64,000 nucleotides of DNA, taken from contig JAUMWC010000001.1 in NCBI GenBank assembly GCA_030529855.1, positions 1 to 64,000 on the forward strand, in the 5' to 3' direction. The notes under the pieces are model-generated. The model had not been told where the DNA came from and did no database searches. It worked only from the letters and a program-made list of their open reading frames with translations. Below, piece after piece: positions 40,580 through 48,297 of this stretch. This stretch comes from Gemella sp. (GTDB lineage Bacteria > Bacillota > Bacilli > Staphylococcales > Gemellaceae). Made by a program: the position numbers and the translations under genes. Numbering within the stretch: the first letter of the stretch is position 1; every line of letters begins with the position of its first letter.

Positions 40580-41103
40580 TACTTATCCCCTACCTCTTTT
40601 AAAATTTTATCTACAAAAGCACTTTGTTCTTTTGCATCCATATCTTTTTCGATAATTTTTGATGCTACTAATACAGATAATTCAGCAACTTGCTTATTAA
40701 TTTCAGCAATTGCTTTATTCTTCTCATCTTGGATATCACGTTTAGCATTTTCTTTTAACGTTTCTGCTTGTGATCTTGCATCGCTAAGAATAGATTCTTT
40801 TTCAACTTTAGATTGTTCACGAGCTTTTTCCATCATTTCTTTGATTTCTGCTTGTGTACTAGCAAGTTTTTCTTGGTTTTCTTTTAATAATGCTAAAGCT
40901 TCTTTTTGATTCTTTTCTGCGTCATCTAATTGACTTGTTACCAATTCTTGACGTTCTTCAAGCATCGCTAAAAGTTTACCCCAAGCAAATTTATATAATG
41001 CCCAGAATAAAATTAATACTGCAACTATATTTACTGCAATATTACCCAAGTTAAATCCTTGATGTGAAGCATGCTCAGTAGCTAAAAATACTAGTTGTGA
41101 CAT
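40579..41103 (-). CDS. atpF: ATP synthase b subunit
   Basis: A 174-residue stator subunit with one N-terminal membrane helix (GNIAVNIVAVLILFWALYKFAW) and a long charged helix of the right-handed coiled-coil type. It links the membrane a-subunit to F1 delta. It lies 42 bases after atpE and overlaps atpH by one base. Confidence 0.96.
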   Translation of the reverse strand: MSQLVFLATEHASHQGFNLGNIAVNIVAVLILFWALYKFAWGKLLAMLEERQELVTSQLDDAEKNQKEALALLKENQEKLASTQAEIKEMMEKAREQSKVEKESILSDARSQAETLKENAKRDIQDEKNKAIAEINKQVAELSVLVASKIIEKDMDAKEQSAFVDKILKEVGDK

Positions 41104-41145
41104 ACTTACATTCTCCTATACTTTTTTTATAGTAATTTTATATTC

Positions 41146-41358
41146 TTATTTGTTTGAAAGAATAAATGCAATTACTATTGCTAAGATAGGTAATGCCTCT
41201 ACTAAAGCGAACATCATTAATGCACTAGATTTAAATTTTGGCTCTAATTCTGGTTGACGTGCTGATGCATCCATATATTTAGCGAATAAAAGTCCGTTCG
41301 CTAATGATGCTCCTAATGCTGCTAATCCTGCTGCTAATCCTGCTCCTAATAATCCCAT
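41146..41358 (-). CDS. atpE: ATP synthase c subunit
   Basis: A 70-residue hairpin of two membrane helices joined by the conserved ARQPE loop. The ion-binding carboxylate is Glu54 (ALVEALPI). The residues usually needed for sodium (a Gln in helix 1 and Ser-Thr after the Glu) are not seen, so proton coupling is likely. An AGGTATAA leader with GGAGG precedes the ATG. Confidence 0.97.
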   Translation of the reverse strand: MGLLGAGLAAGLAALGASLANGLLFAKYMDASARQPELEPKFKSSALMMFALVEALPILAIVIAFILSNK

Positions 41359-41407
41359 AATTATTTATACCTCCGAATATTTTATTTAAAATTATATAAT
41401 TATGTTT

Positions 41408-42136
41408 TTAATGTTCATCTGACACTTTGTGTGATAAGTAAATAAAGAACATTGTCGTAAAAATATATGCTTGGATAAACCCAATGAAAAGAGAGAACAT
41501 TTTCCAAGTTATTAATCCTAACATTCCAGGTATCCAGTAAACTGCACCACCTGTTAAAATTAGACCTACTAACATAGTTAATAATACTTCTCCTGCATAT
41601 ATATTCCCAAATAAACGCATTGAAAGAGTTAAAACATTAACAAACTCTTCAATTATTTTAAATGGTGTTAGGAAAATACCTCCTGATGCATATGTTCCAA
41701 AGTAAAACTTAGAACCTTTTTTGCGGAAACCGTAATAATGAGTAAATAAAATTACTGCTGCGGCTATTGTAAATGTAAATGTTGGATCAGCTGTTACTGA
41801 GTTAACATATAGGACGTTATCATGACTTACCTCAACAATTACACCTATAGTATTAGCAACTGCAATTAAGAAAATAAGACTTAACCCTATTCCCCAAAAG
41901 TTTTTACCATACTTTGTCCAACTAACACTATCCGAAATTAACTTTCTCACTAAATCTGCTATAATTTCAACTAAATTTTGCCTTTTACTATTAGGGCGCA
42001 AGGCTACTTTACTAGTTAAAAACATAGCTACTACAAATGTTATTACACATGTTAAAATTGTAGCAAAAGCACTAGGGAGATTAAGTGTAATATCAGAACC
42101 AAATAACCTAGTTATCAAATACGTTTGTTCATGCAT
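41408..42136 (-). CDS. atpB: ATP synthase a subunit
   Basis: A 242-residue membrane subunit that forms the proton half-channels. The essential Arg is in LSMRLFGNIYAGE, within a helix near residue 175. It is the first gene of the atp operon; no atpI gene precedes it. Confidence 0.97.
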   Translation of the reverse strand: MHEQTYLITRLFGSDITLNLPSAFATILTCVITFVVAMFLTSKVALRPNSKRQNLVEIIADLVRKLISDSVSWTKYGKNFWGIGLSLIFLIAVANTIGVIVEVSHDNVLYVNSVTADPTFTFTIAAAVILFTHYYGFRKKGSKFYFGTYASGGIFLTPFKIIEEFVNVLTLSMRLFGNIYAGEVLLTMLVGLILTGGAVYWIPGMLGLITWKMFSLFIGFIQAYIFTTMFFIYLSHKVSDEH

Positions 42137-42206
42137 CTATATTTCCACCTCTCTTCCTATATTAATTAATATATGAACTATAAAAGATAGATAGACATAC
42201 AATACT

Positions 42207-42235
42207 ATTATAATACTTTTTGTAGTCGATTTCAA
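42207..42235 (-). promoter_or_regulatory. promoter of the atp operon
   Basis: On the minus strand TTGAAA (42230-42235), 17 bases, and a consensus TATAAT (42207-42212), about 70 bases before the atpB start. No terminator hairpin separates it from upp, so some read-through from upp is possible. Confidence 0.8.
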
Positions 42236-42275
42236 CGGATTGGAAACCTTTTACCAAAAAAATTATAAACCTAAT

Positions 42276-42905
42276 TTATTTTGTCCCAAAAATTCTGTCT
42301 CCAGCATCTCCTAAACCAGGAACAATATATCCATGGTCATTTAAGTGACTGTCTAATCCTGCTATATAAATTTCAACATCTGGATGTGCTTTTTGTAACA
42401 ATTCAACCCCTTCTGGAGCAGCTATAAGGCACATAAATTTAATATCAGTTACCCCTCTTTGCTTTAAAGAATCAATAGCTGCAATAGCAGAACCACCTGT
42501 TGCTAACATTGGGTCAACTACTATAAATTGGCGTTTTTCTGGCTCACTTGGAATTTTTACAAAATACTCATGCGGCTGTAGTGTTTCAGGATCACGGTAT
42601 AATCCAACATGACCTACTCTAGCTGCTGGTAATAATGCCATTAAACCATCAACCATTCCAAGACCAGCTCTTAAAATTGGAACAAATACAATTTTTTTAC
42701 CTGCTAATCTTTTGCATGTAGTTACTTCGATAGGTGTTTCAACCTCTACCTCTTCTAGAGGTAAATCTCTAGTTAACTCATACCCCATAAGCATTCCTAC
42801 TTCATTAGTTAATTGTCTAAAATCTTTAGAACTTGTTTTAACATCACGAATAAACGAAAGTTTATGTTGAATCAGTGGGTGATCAAAAACATGTACTTTT
42901 GACAT
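42276..42905 (-). CDS. upp: uracil phosphoribosyltransferase
   Basis: A 209-residue enzyme that salvages uracil to UMP with PRPP. The uracil-specific loop [14 protein letters not shown] and the PRPP motif [12 protein letters not shown] are clear, and the C-terminus [15 protein letters not shown] binds uracil. AAGGAG precedes the ATG. In many Bacillales, upp also lies in front of the atp operon. Confidence 0.97.
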   Translation of the reverse strand: MSKVHVFDHPLIQHKLSFIRDVKTSSKDFRQLTNEVGMLMGYELTRDLPLEEVEVETPIEVTTCKRLAGKKIVFVPILRAGLGMVDGLMALLPAARVGHVGLYRDPETLQPHEYFVKIPSEPEKRQFIVVDPMLATGGSAIAAIDSLKQRGVTDIKFMCLIAAPEGVELLQKAHPDVEIYIAGLDSHLNDHGYIVPGLGDAGDRIFGTK

Positions 42906-42941
42906 AAAAAAATTCTCCTTTATATATATTTTATATATATA

Positions 42942-42970
42942 ATTTTACTCTAATTTAAGCATTTTCACAA
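42942..42970 (-). promoter_or_regulatory. predicted promoter of upp
   Basis: On the minus strand TTGTGA (42965-42970), 17 bases, and TAAAAT (42942-42947), about 40 bases before the upp start. An A/T palindrome of TA steps lies in the short leader. Confidence 0.6.
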
Positions 42971-42982
42971 GAAGTTTCCAAC

Positions 42983-43020
42983 AAATAAAAAATCAGCTCA
43001 AAAGAGCTGATTTTTTATTT
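42983..43020. terminator. terminator of queT
   Basis: AAATAAAAAATCAGCTC (42983-42999) and its exact complement (43004-43020) form a 17-bp stem with a 4-base loop. It overlaps the last codons of queT. Confidence 0.9.
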
Positions 43021-43542
43021 GAATATTTTTTCTAAATTTACTACTTTATGTAGTATTTCAGTAACTATAACTCCTAATATCATAACTACTGCTTGCGACC
43101 CAAATAACATTGTGTACATAGATGTAAATGTAGCAAAATCAAATGGTACTCTAGTACTATTTTCTCCTGAGAATAACGCTAGTTCAAAAGCAATTATCGG
43201 CATACATACCACTAAATAAATAACAATATTAATTATATGTCTTGTAATTCTATTTTTTACAAACTTAAATACTAATAATGATAAAGCAAGCGCAAGCCCT
43301 GTCCCTAAAGTTCCAAAAAAGACATCTACTATTCCTAATGGGCTAAATATATTAGCAATAGCTACTCCTAAAGTTAATGGCAACCAAAATAATGGACTAA
43401 ATACTATTAATTGCATTAGCGATTCACTATATCTAAACTGAATCGGCCCATAAGAAAAACTTAAACCCGAAACAGTTAAAACTACATAAATTGCAGCTAT
43501 AAGTGCTTGTACTGTTAAAATTTTAACTTTATTATTTCTCAT
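43015..43542 (-). CDS. queT: QueT-family ECF substrate component (queuosine precursor transporter)
   Basis: A 175-residue membrane protein with five to six helices. The N-terminal region LTVQALIAAIYVVLTVSG, FSYGPIQFRYSESLMQL, and the ANIFSPLGIVDVFFGTLGTGL loop are diagnostic of the QueT family (COG4708). It binds a queuosine precursor such as preQ1 and works with shared ECF ATPase and EcfT units, which are not adjacent. The ATG at 43542 follows AAGGAGG; longer in-frame versions have no ribosome binding site and would run through the leader hairpin. It lies behind a preQ1-like attenuator. Confidence 0.92.
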   Translation of the reverse strand: MRNNKVKILTVQALIAAIYVVLTVSGLSFSYGPIQFRYSESLMQLIVFSPLFWLPLTLGVAIANIFSPLGIVDVFFGTLGTGLALALSLLVFKFVKNRITRHIINIVIYLVVCMPIIAFELALFSGENSTRVPFDFATFTSMYTMLFGSQAVVMILGVIVTEILHKVVNLEKIFK

Positions 43543-43566
43543 TTTTATCCTCCTTTTGTTTAAGAG

Positions 43567-43597
43567 AAAAAATAACATTAGCGAGAGACTAATGTTA
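43567..43597 (-). terminator. leader terminator (attenuator) upstream of queT
   Basis: On the minus strand TAACATTAG, loop TCTCTCG, CTAATGTTA, then TTTTTT (43567-43572). It sits between the promoter and the queT start codon, directly after the putative preQ1 aptamer, so it is a transcription attenuator rather than the end of another gene. Confidence 0.85.
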
Positions 43598-43634
43598 CTA
43601 GTTTTTTTTATAGATGGATCTCTCAAACATCTCT
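43598..43634 (-). promoter_or_regulatory. putative preQ1-I-like riboswitch aptamer
   Basis: On the minus strand AGATG and CATCT (43628-43632 with 43612-43616) form a 5-bp stem, followed by AUAAAAAAAACUAG, very close to the AUAAAAAACUAA tail of class I preQ1 riboswitches. The loop UUUGAGAGAUC ends in C, as needed for preQ1 pairing. Two things differ from the known consensus as I recall it: the A-run is eight long instead of six, and the loop lacks the UAG that pairs with CUA of the tail. The position before queT and the following attenuator support the call. Confidence 0.6.
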
Positions 43635-43651
43635 TATAATTTTAAGTTTTT

Positions 43652-43680
43652 ATAATATCATCTGCTTTATTTTTAGTCAA
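43652..43680 (-). promoter_or_regulatory. promoter of queT
   Basis: On the minus strand TTGACT (43675-43680), 17 bases, and TATTAT (43652-43657). The predicted transcript start lies some ten bases before the preQ1-like aptamer. Confidence 0.8.
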
Positions 43681-43681
43681 G

Positions 43682-43708
43682 AAAAAAAGTGAACCTAAGT
43701 CCACTTTT
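43682..43708 (-). terminator. terminator of pgcA
   Basis: On the minus strand AAAAAGTGGAC, a short loop, then GTTCACTTTTTTT. One G-T pair is in the stem, and the U-run is clear. Confidence 0.75.
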
Positions 43709-43715
43709 TCAATAA

Positions 43716-45431
43716 CTATTCAATTGAATATAATAAGTCTAATACTACTTTTTCTACTGTTTCAATCTTAGCTAATGCTTCTGCTTTATCTTCACCACGA
43801 ACATAGATGTAAAGTTTTACTTTAGGCTCTGTTCCTGATGGACGCAGTGTGTACCATGTTTCATCAGCATAAGAGAATTTAACTGCATCTGTTTTTTCAA
43901 TTCCAGTTGCTTTCTCCTGACCAGACTTAACATCTAATTCTTTTTCAGATAAGTAATCTGTTACAGTTGTAACTTCTGCTCCTGAAATTTCTTTAGCAAA
44001 AATTTCACGATATTTCTCCATCATACGAGCAATACGTTTAGCTCCTGCTGCTCCTTCAAGTGTAATAGAAATTGTTTTATCTAAGTAGAATCCATATTTT
44101 TCATAGAATGCTTCTAATACATCTACTAATGTCTTACCTTGTTTTTTGTAAAATGCTGCTGCTTCAACTAACACCATAGCTGTAGTAACACCATCTTTAT
44201 CACGTACGAAAGTACCTACATTATAACCGATAGATTCTTCATATCCCATAACATAATTTTTCTCTTTTGTTTCATCATAGATATTCGGTAACTCTGCAAT
44301 GTTTTTGAATCCTGTCAGTACGTCAAATACTTCAATTCCATTTTCAGCACATAATTTCTCAACCATTTTAGACGTTACGATTGATTTAACGATGTATGGA
44401 TTTGCTGGTAATTTACCTTGAGCTTTTTGATTTTCAACAACATATTGAACTAATAAAGCACCTACTTGGTTACCATTTAAGGATACAATTTCTCCATTGT
44501 GAACCACTTCTACTGCAAGTCTATCACAGTCAGGGTCTGTTGCAATTAGAATATCAGCATTAACTTTTTCAGCTAGTCTTTCACTGTATTCAAATGCTGC
44601 TGTATCTTCTGGGTTTGGATATTCTATAGTTGGGAATGTTCCATCTGCTTCTTTTTGTTCTTCTACAACATGTACATTCTTGAATCCACGTCTATCTAAT
44701 ACTGTTGTTACCGCCTTGTATCCAGCTCCGTTTAGTGGAGTATATACTACAGAAATGTCTTTATCTACATTTTCATCATTGATTGTTTGGTTTAATACTT
44801 CAGCGTAGAATTTCTCATCAACTTCTTCACCAATGTATTCTAATAAACCTTTTTCAATAGCTTCTTCTTCAGTTAAAGTTACATAGTTTTCAAAGATATC
44901 CATTTCATTAATGTATTCTAATACTTTATCTGAAATATTAGATTTAATTTGAGATCCTTCTTGCCAGTAAACTTTGTATCCATTGTATTCCTTAGGGTTG
45001 TGGCTGGCAGTAATGTTAATTCCACTTGCTGTTCCTAGGTAGCGGATAGCAAATGATAACTCAGGTGTTGGACGTAAATCTTCAAATAAGTATGCTTTAA
45101 TTCCATTAGATGCCATTACTAAAGCTGATAATTTTGCAAACTCTTTTGAGAATAAACGACAGTCATGAGCAATCGCAATCCCTTTGTCTTGTAATCCATT
45201 ATCAATAATAGTTCTAGCCATTGCTTTAGATGCACGTGCTATAATGAAACGGTTCATTCTGTTAGTACCCATTCCCACTTTACCACGTAATCCAGCTGTT
45301 CCAAATTCTAGTTCTTTATAAAATCTATCTTCTTTTTCTTCTTCATTTGTTACTGAAGATAATTGTGCTTTTTCTTCTTCTGTTAAAGCTGAGCTATTTA
45401 GCCATTTTTCAAATAATTCATTGTATCCCAT
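43716..45431 (-). CDS. pgcA: phosphoglucomutase/phosphomannomutase (PgcA-type)
   Basis: A 571-residue alpha-D-phosphohexomutase. The active-site serine loop is GINITASHNPKEYNGYK, the metal loop DPDCDRLA near residue 305, the sugar loop GYEESIGYNVG, and the phosphate loop RPSGTEPKVK. Together with the length this matches PgcA of Bacillus, which makes glucose 1-phosphate for UDP-glucose and hence for glycolipids and teichoic acid glycosylation. AAAGGA precedes the ATG; deoD lies 32 bases upstream. Confidence 0.95.
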   Translation of the reverse strand: MGYNELFEKWLNSSALTEEEKAQLSSVTNEEEKEDRFYKELEFGTAGLRGKVGMGTNRMNRFIIARASKAMARTIIDNGLQDKGIAIAHDCRLFSKEFAKLSALVMASNGIKAYLFEDLRPTPELSFAIRYLGTASGINITASHNPKEYNGYKVYWQEGSQIKSNISDKVLEYINEMDIFENYVTLTEEEAIEKGLLEYIGEEVDEKFYAEVLNQTINDENVDKDISVVYTPLNGAGYKAVTTVLDRRGFKNVHVVEEQKEADGTFPTIEYPNPEDTAAFEYSERLAEKVNADILIATDPDCDRLAVEVVHNGEIVSLNGNQVGALLVQYVVENQKAQGKLPANPYIVKSIVTSKMVEKLCAENGIEVFDVLTGFKNIAELPNIYDETKEKNYVMGYEESIGYNVGTFVRDKDGVTTAMVLVEAAAFYKKQGKTLVDVLEAFYEKYGFYLDKTISITLEGAAGAKRIARMMEKYREIFAKEISGAEVTTVTDYLSEKELDVKSGQEKATGIEKTDAVKFSYADETWYTLRPSGTEPKVKLYIYVRGEDKAEALAKIETVEKVVLDLLYSIE

Positions 45432-45463
45432 TGTTTAATTTCCTTTCTGCGCTTTAGTTTAAA

Positions 45464-46174
45464 TTATGCTAATTCTAAAGCAATTTCCATCATTTTCGTG
45501 AAAGCAGTTTGTCTTTCTTCTGGTGATGTTTCTTCACCTGTAACTAGTGAATCTGATACAGTTAAGATTGTTAATGCATTTACTCCAGCAGCTATTGCAT
45601 TTGCATACAATGCTGTTGATTCCATCTCAACCCCTAATACTCCCATCTTCATCCAGTTCTTCATTGCATCTTTATCTGCATTGTAGAAAATATCACTACA
45701 TAAGATGTTTCCAACGTGTACGTTAGCATCTTTTTCTTTAGCAATATTGTGAGCTTTACTTAATAAGTCGAATGACGCTGGTAAACTTAAAGTTCCCGGT
45801 ATGTTGTATTGGTGCATGTAGTTAGTGTTTGTTGACGATGCCATCCCTAAGATAATGTCATACACTTTAACATGTTTTTGCAGTGAACCACAAGTTCCAA
45901 CTCTAATTAAGTTTTTAACTCCAAAGAAGTGAATTAACTCATATGAGTAAATCCCTATACTTCCCGGTCCCATTCCAGTTCCCATTACTGAGATTTTTTT
46001 CCCTTTATATGTACCAGTATAACCTAACATACCACGAATTTCGTTAAAACATACTGCATCTTCTAAAAATGTTTCAGCAATAAATTTCGCTCTAAGTGGA
46101 TCCCCAGGTAAAAGAATAGTTTCAGCTATCTCTACTCCATTAGGTTTAATATGTGGTGTTTGTTTATGTGACAT
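45464..46174 (-). CDS. deoD: purine nucleoside phosphorylase (DeoD type)
   Basis: A 236-residue hexameric-type phosphorylase that splits purine nucleosides with phosphate. Signature pieces are [27 protein letters not shown], the GTCGSLQ phosphate region, and [13 protein letters not shown]; the catalytic Asp is in [16 protein letters not shown] precedes the ATG. pgcA follows in the same orientation without a terminator between, so the two may be co-transcribed. Confidence 0.96.
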   Translation of the reverse strand: MSHKQTPHIKPNGVEIAETILLPGDPLRAKFIAETFLEDAVCFNEIRGMLGYTGTYKGKKISVMGTGMGPGSIGIYSYELIHFFGVKNLIRVGTCGSLQKHVKVYDIILGMASSTNTNYMHQYNIPGTLSLPASFDLLSKAHNIAKEKDANVHVGNILCSDIFYNADKDAMKNWMKMGVLGVEMESTALYANAIAAGVNALTILTVSDSLVTGEETSPEERQTAFTKMMEIALELA

Positions 46175-46254
46175 TATATTCCTCCAATGAAAATGTTTTA
46201 CTAACTATATTATACACGTTTTCATAATTTTTAACAAGTCAATTTTCTAAAATA

Positions 46255-46282
46255 AAAATAGGAGTTACTACACTCCTATTTT
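46255..46282 (-). terminator. terminator of the beta-oxidation-like operon
   Basis: AAAATAGGAGT (46255-46265) pairs exactly with ACTCCTATTTT (46272-46282), followed by T-rich sequence on the minus strand, just past the stop codon of the last gene. Confidence 0.8.
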
Positions 46283-46291
46283 ATAATTTTA

Positions 46292-47077
46292 TTATTTACC
46301 TTTAAATTCTGCTTTTCTTTTTTCCAGAAAAGCAGAAACTGCTTCAAAAAAGTCTTCATCTTTTGATGATTGATGAATATTGACAGCTTCTCTTAAATTA
46401 ACATCTGCCAAATCACTGTAGAACGTTCTATTAAGCATATCTTTTTGGCGTTCAAGAACTTTTGTTGGCTGGGCTAATAATTTTTCAGCAAAGTACAATG
46501 CTTCTTTTTCTAATTCTTCATCCTTTACTACTTTATTTACTAACGATAAATCAGTAGCCTGATTAGATGTTATAAATGGCTGTTGTGTTATTAATTCATA
46601 AGCTTTAGCTGGACCTAAATTTTTACCTAAGAAATATATAAGACCTGAATCTCCGGATAATCCAATCCCATTAAAAGCTGGAACTAATTTACTTGATTCC
46701 GTCACTACCCTATAGTCACAGGCAAGAGCTAAACCAAAACCTGCTCCAGCTGCTGCTCCTTGTACAGCTACAACTACTGGTTTCAAACAATTTCTCACTG
46801 CTTGGACCATTCTTCCTGGACTTAAACATAATTCCATTGATAAAGGTTCTTTCGTTTGAAGGATTTCATTAAACATTTTAATGTCTCCGCCACCTGAAAA
46901 TAATTTACCATTAGCTTTTAATAAAACTACTCTTACATCAGTGTCTCTCCCTAGTTTTTCAAATACTTCTGCAACTTCATTAAACATTTCTGTTGTAAAA
47001 GCATTGGCTATATCTGGTCTATTAAGTGTAACTATTGCTAGACCATCTTTTTTTTCTAATAAAGTATTTACTCCCAT
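46292..47077 (-). CDS. enoyl-CoA hydratase/isomerase (crotonase family)
   Basis: A 261-residue crotonase. The oxyanion-hole pieces are KLFSGGGDIKMF and AVQGAAAGAGFGLALACDYRVV; the FNGIGLSGDSGL loop follows, where one catalytic acid is usually found. The second catalytic Glu of hydratases is not clearly in place (the loop reads GDSG), so it may be an isomerase rather than a hydratase, like PaaG. The ATG at 47077 follows AAGGAG; longer in-frame versions overlap the thiolase gene. It is the last gene of the operon. Confidence 0.88.
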   Translation of the reverse strand: MGVNTLLEKKDGLAIVTLNRPDIANAFTTEMFNEVAEVFEKLGRDTDVRVVLLKANGKLFSGGGDIKMFNEILQTKEPLSMELCLSPGRMVQAVRNCLKPVVVAVQGAAAGAGFGLALACDYRVVTESSKLVPAFNGIGLSGDSGLIYFLGKNLGPAKAYELITQQPFITSNQATDLSLVNKVVKDEELEKEALYFAEKLLAQPTKVLERQKDMLNRTFYSDLADVNLREAVNIHQSSKDEDFFEAVSAFLEKRKAEFKGK

Positions 47078-47090
47078 ACTTTTCTCCTTA

Positions 47091-48284
47091 TTAATTGTCT
47101 TGGAGATATTCAAATACAGCAGCAGCTCCCATACCATTTCCTATACACATAGAAACCATACCATATTTACTATCTTCTCTCTTAGACATTTCTGATAATA
47201 GTCTTGCTGTTAAGATGCTTCCTGTTGCACCAAGTGGATGTCCTAAGGCAATTGCTCCACCATTTACGTTAGTTATTTCTTCATTAATTCCTAATTCTCT
47301 AATTGATGCTATTGCTTGCGATGCAAATGCTTCGTTTAATTCTATTAAGTCAATATCGTCAAGTTTTAATCCAGTCAGTTCTAAAACTTCTGGAATTGCG
47401 TATACTGGACCTGCTCCCATTATCGCTGGATCTAACCCCGCAACTTTATATCCTAAGAATTTAGCAATTGGTTTTATATTTAATTTTTCTAACATTTCTC
47501 CAGATACTATTACAACAAAAGCTGTACCGTCACTTATCTGAGAAGCATTTCCAGCTGTAACACTTCCTCCTACTTTGAAGATTGTATTTAACCTAGCAAG
47601 TGATTCTTTGTCTGTCTCTCTTCTAATCCCTTCATCTGTATCAAATATACATTCTTCTACTTGTACCCCTTCTTGAGTTTTTACTATTCTATTTGCAGTT
47701 ACCGGGACAATCTCTTCTTTAAATCTTCCATTATCTTGAGCGGCTGCAGCTCTTGCGTGACTTCGTGCTGCAAATTCATTTTGTTCTTCTGCACTTACTC
47801 CATAAGTTTCAGCAACGTTTTCTGCAGTTACTCCCATTGGAATCCCGACACTTGGTCCATTATCCTGTAAGTAAGGATTGTTTGTTGGCTCACTTCCCAT
47901 CATTTTTGTTGTGGACATAAATTCCACTCCACCAGCTACTAAAACATCCGCTTGTCCTGCAATTATTGCATTTGCTGCTGTAGCAATTGATTGTAAACCA
48001 GACGAACACCAGCGGTTAACTGTTTGTCCTGATACTCCGATAGGTAAGCCAGCTCTAAGTGCAATTGTTCTTGCAATATTTTGTCCTTGCATACCTTCTG
48101 GAAAGGCACATCCTACAATTACATCTTCTACTAAATCAGCTGTAAAATCTCCGCCTACTCTATCAATTACCTGTTTTAAAACTTGTGCTGCTACATCATC
48201 TGGTCTAGAGTGATATAAAGCACCTCTCTTACTTCCTTTAGCAACTGCTGAACGCCCGTAGGCAACTATATACGCTTCTCTCAT
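47091..48284 (-). CDS. acetyl-CoA acyltransferase (thiolase, FadA-like)
   Basis: A 397-residue thiolase. Nucleophilic Cys93 is in VNRWCSSGLQ, the His in GGAIALGHPLGATGS, and the second Cys in SMCIGNGMGAA. FadA-like features (YGRSAVAKGSKRGAL and QGQNIARTIALRAGLP) suggest the degradative type. It cleaves 3-ketoacyl-CoA with CoA, or runs in reverse with two acetyl-CoA. It follows the FadB-like gene by 13 bases. Confidence 0.95.
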   Translation of the reverse strand: MREAYIVAYGRSAVAKGSKRGALYHSRPDDVAAQVLKQVIDRVGGDFTADLVEDVIVGCAFPEGMQGQNIARTIALRAGLPIGVSGQTVNRWCSSGLQSIATAANAIIAGQADVLVAGGVEFMSTTKMMGSEPTNNPYLQDNGPSVGIPMGVTAENVAETYGVSAEEQNEFAARSHARAAAAQDNGRFKEEIVPVTANRIVKTQEGVQVEECIFDTDEGIRRETDKESLARLNTIFKVGGSVTAGNASQISDGTAFVVIVSGEMLEKLNIKPIAKFLGYKVAGLDPAIMGAGPVYAIPEVLELTGLKLDDIDLIELNEAFASQAIASIRELGINEEITNVNGGAIALGHPLGATGSILTARLLSEMSKREDSKYGMVSMCIGNGMGAAAVFEYLQDN

Positions 48285-48297
48285 TTTACCTTCTCCC

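Noticed and set aside
42236-42275. Imperfect dyad TTGGAAACC/TTTTACCAA between upp and atpB as a cre site or terminator
   Set aside because: Only six of nine pairs match, the spacing does not fit cre, and no U-run follows.
46185-46200. cre-like TGAAAATGTTTTAC upstream of deoD
   Set aside because: Three fixed positions of the consensus are wrong, including both ends of the right half-site.
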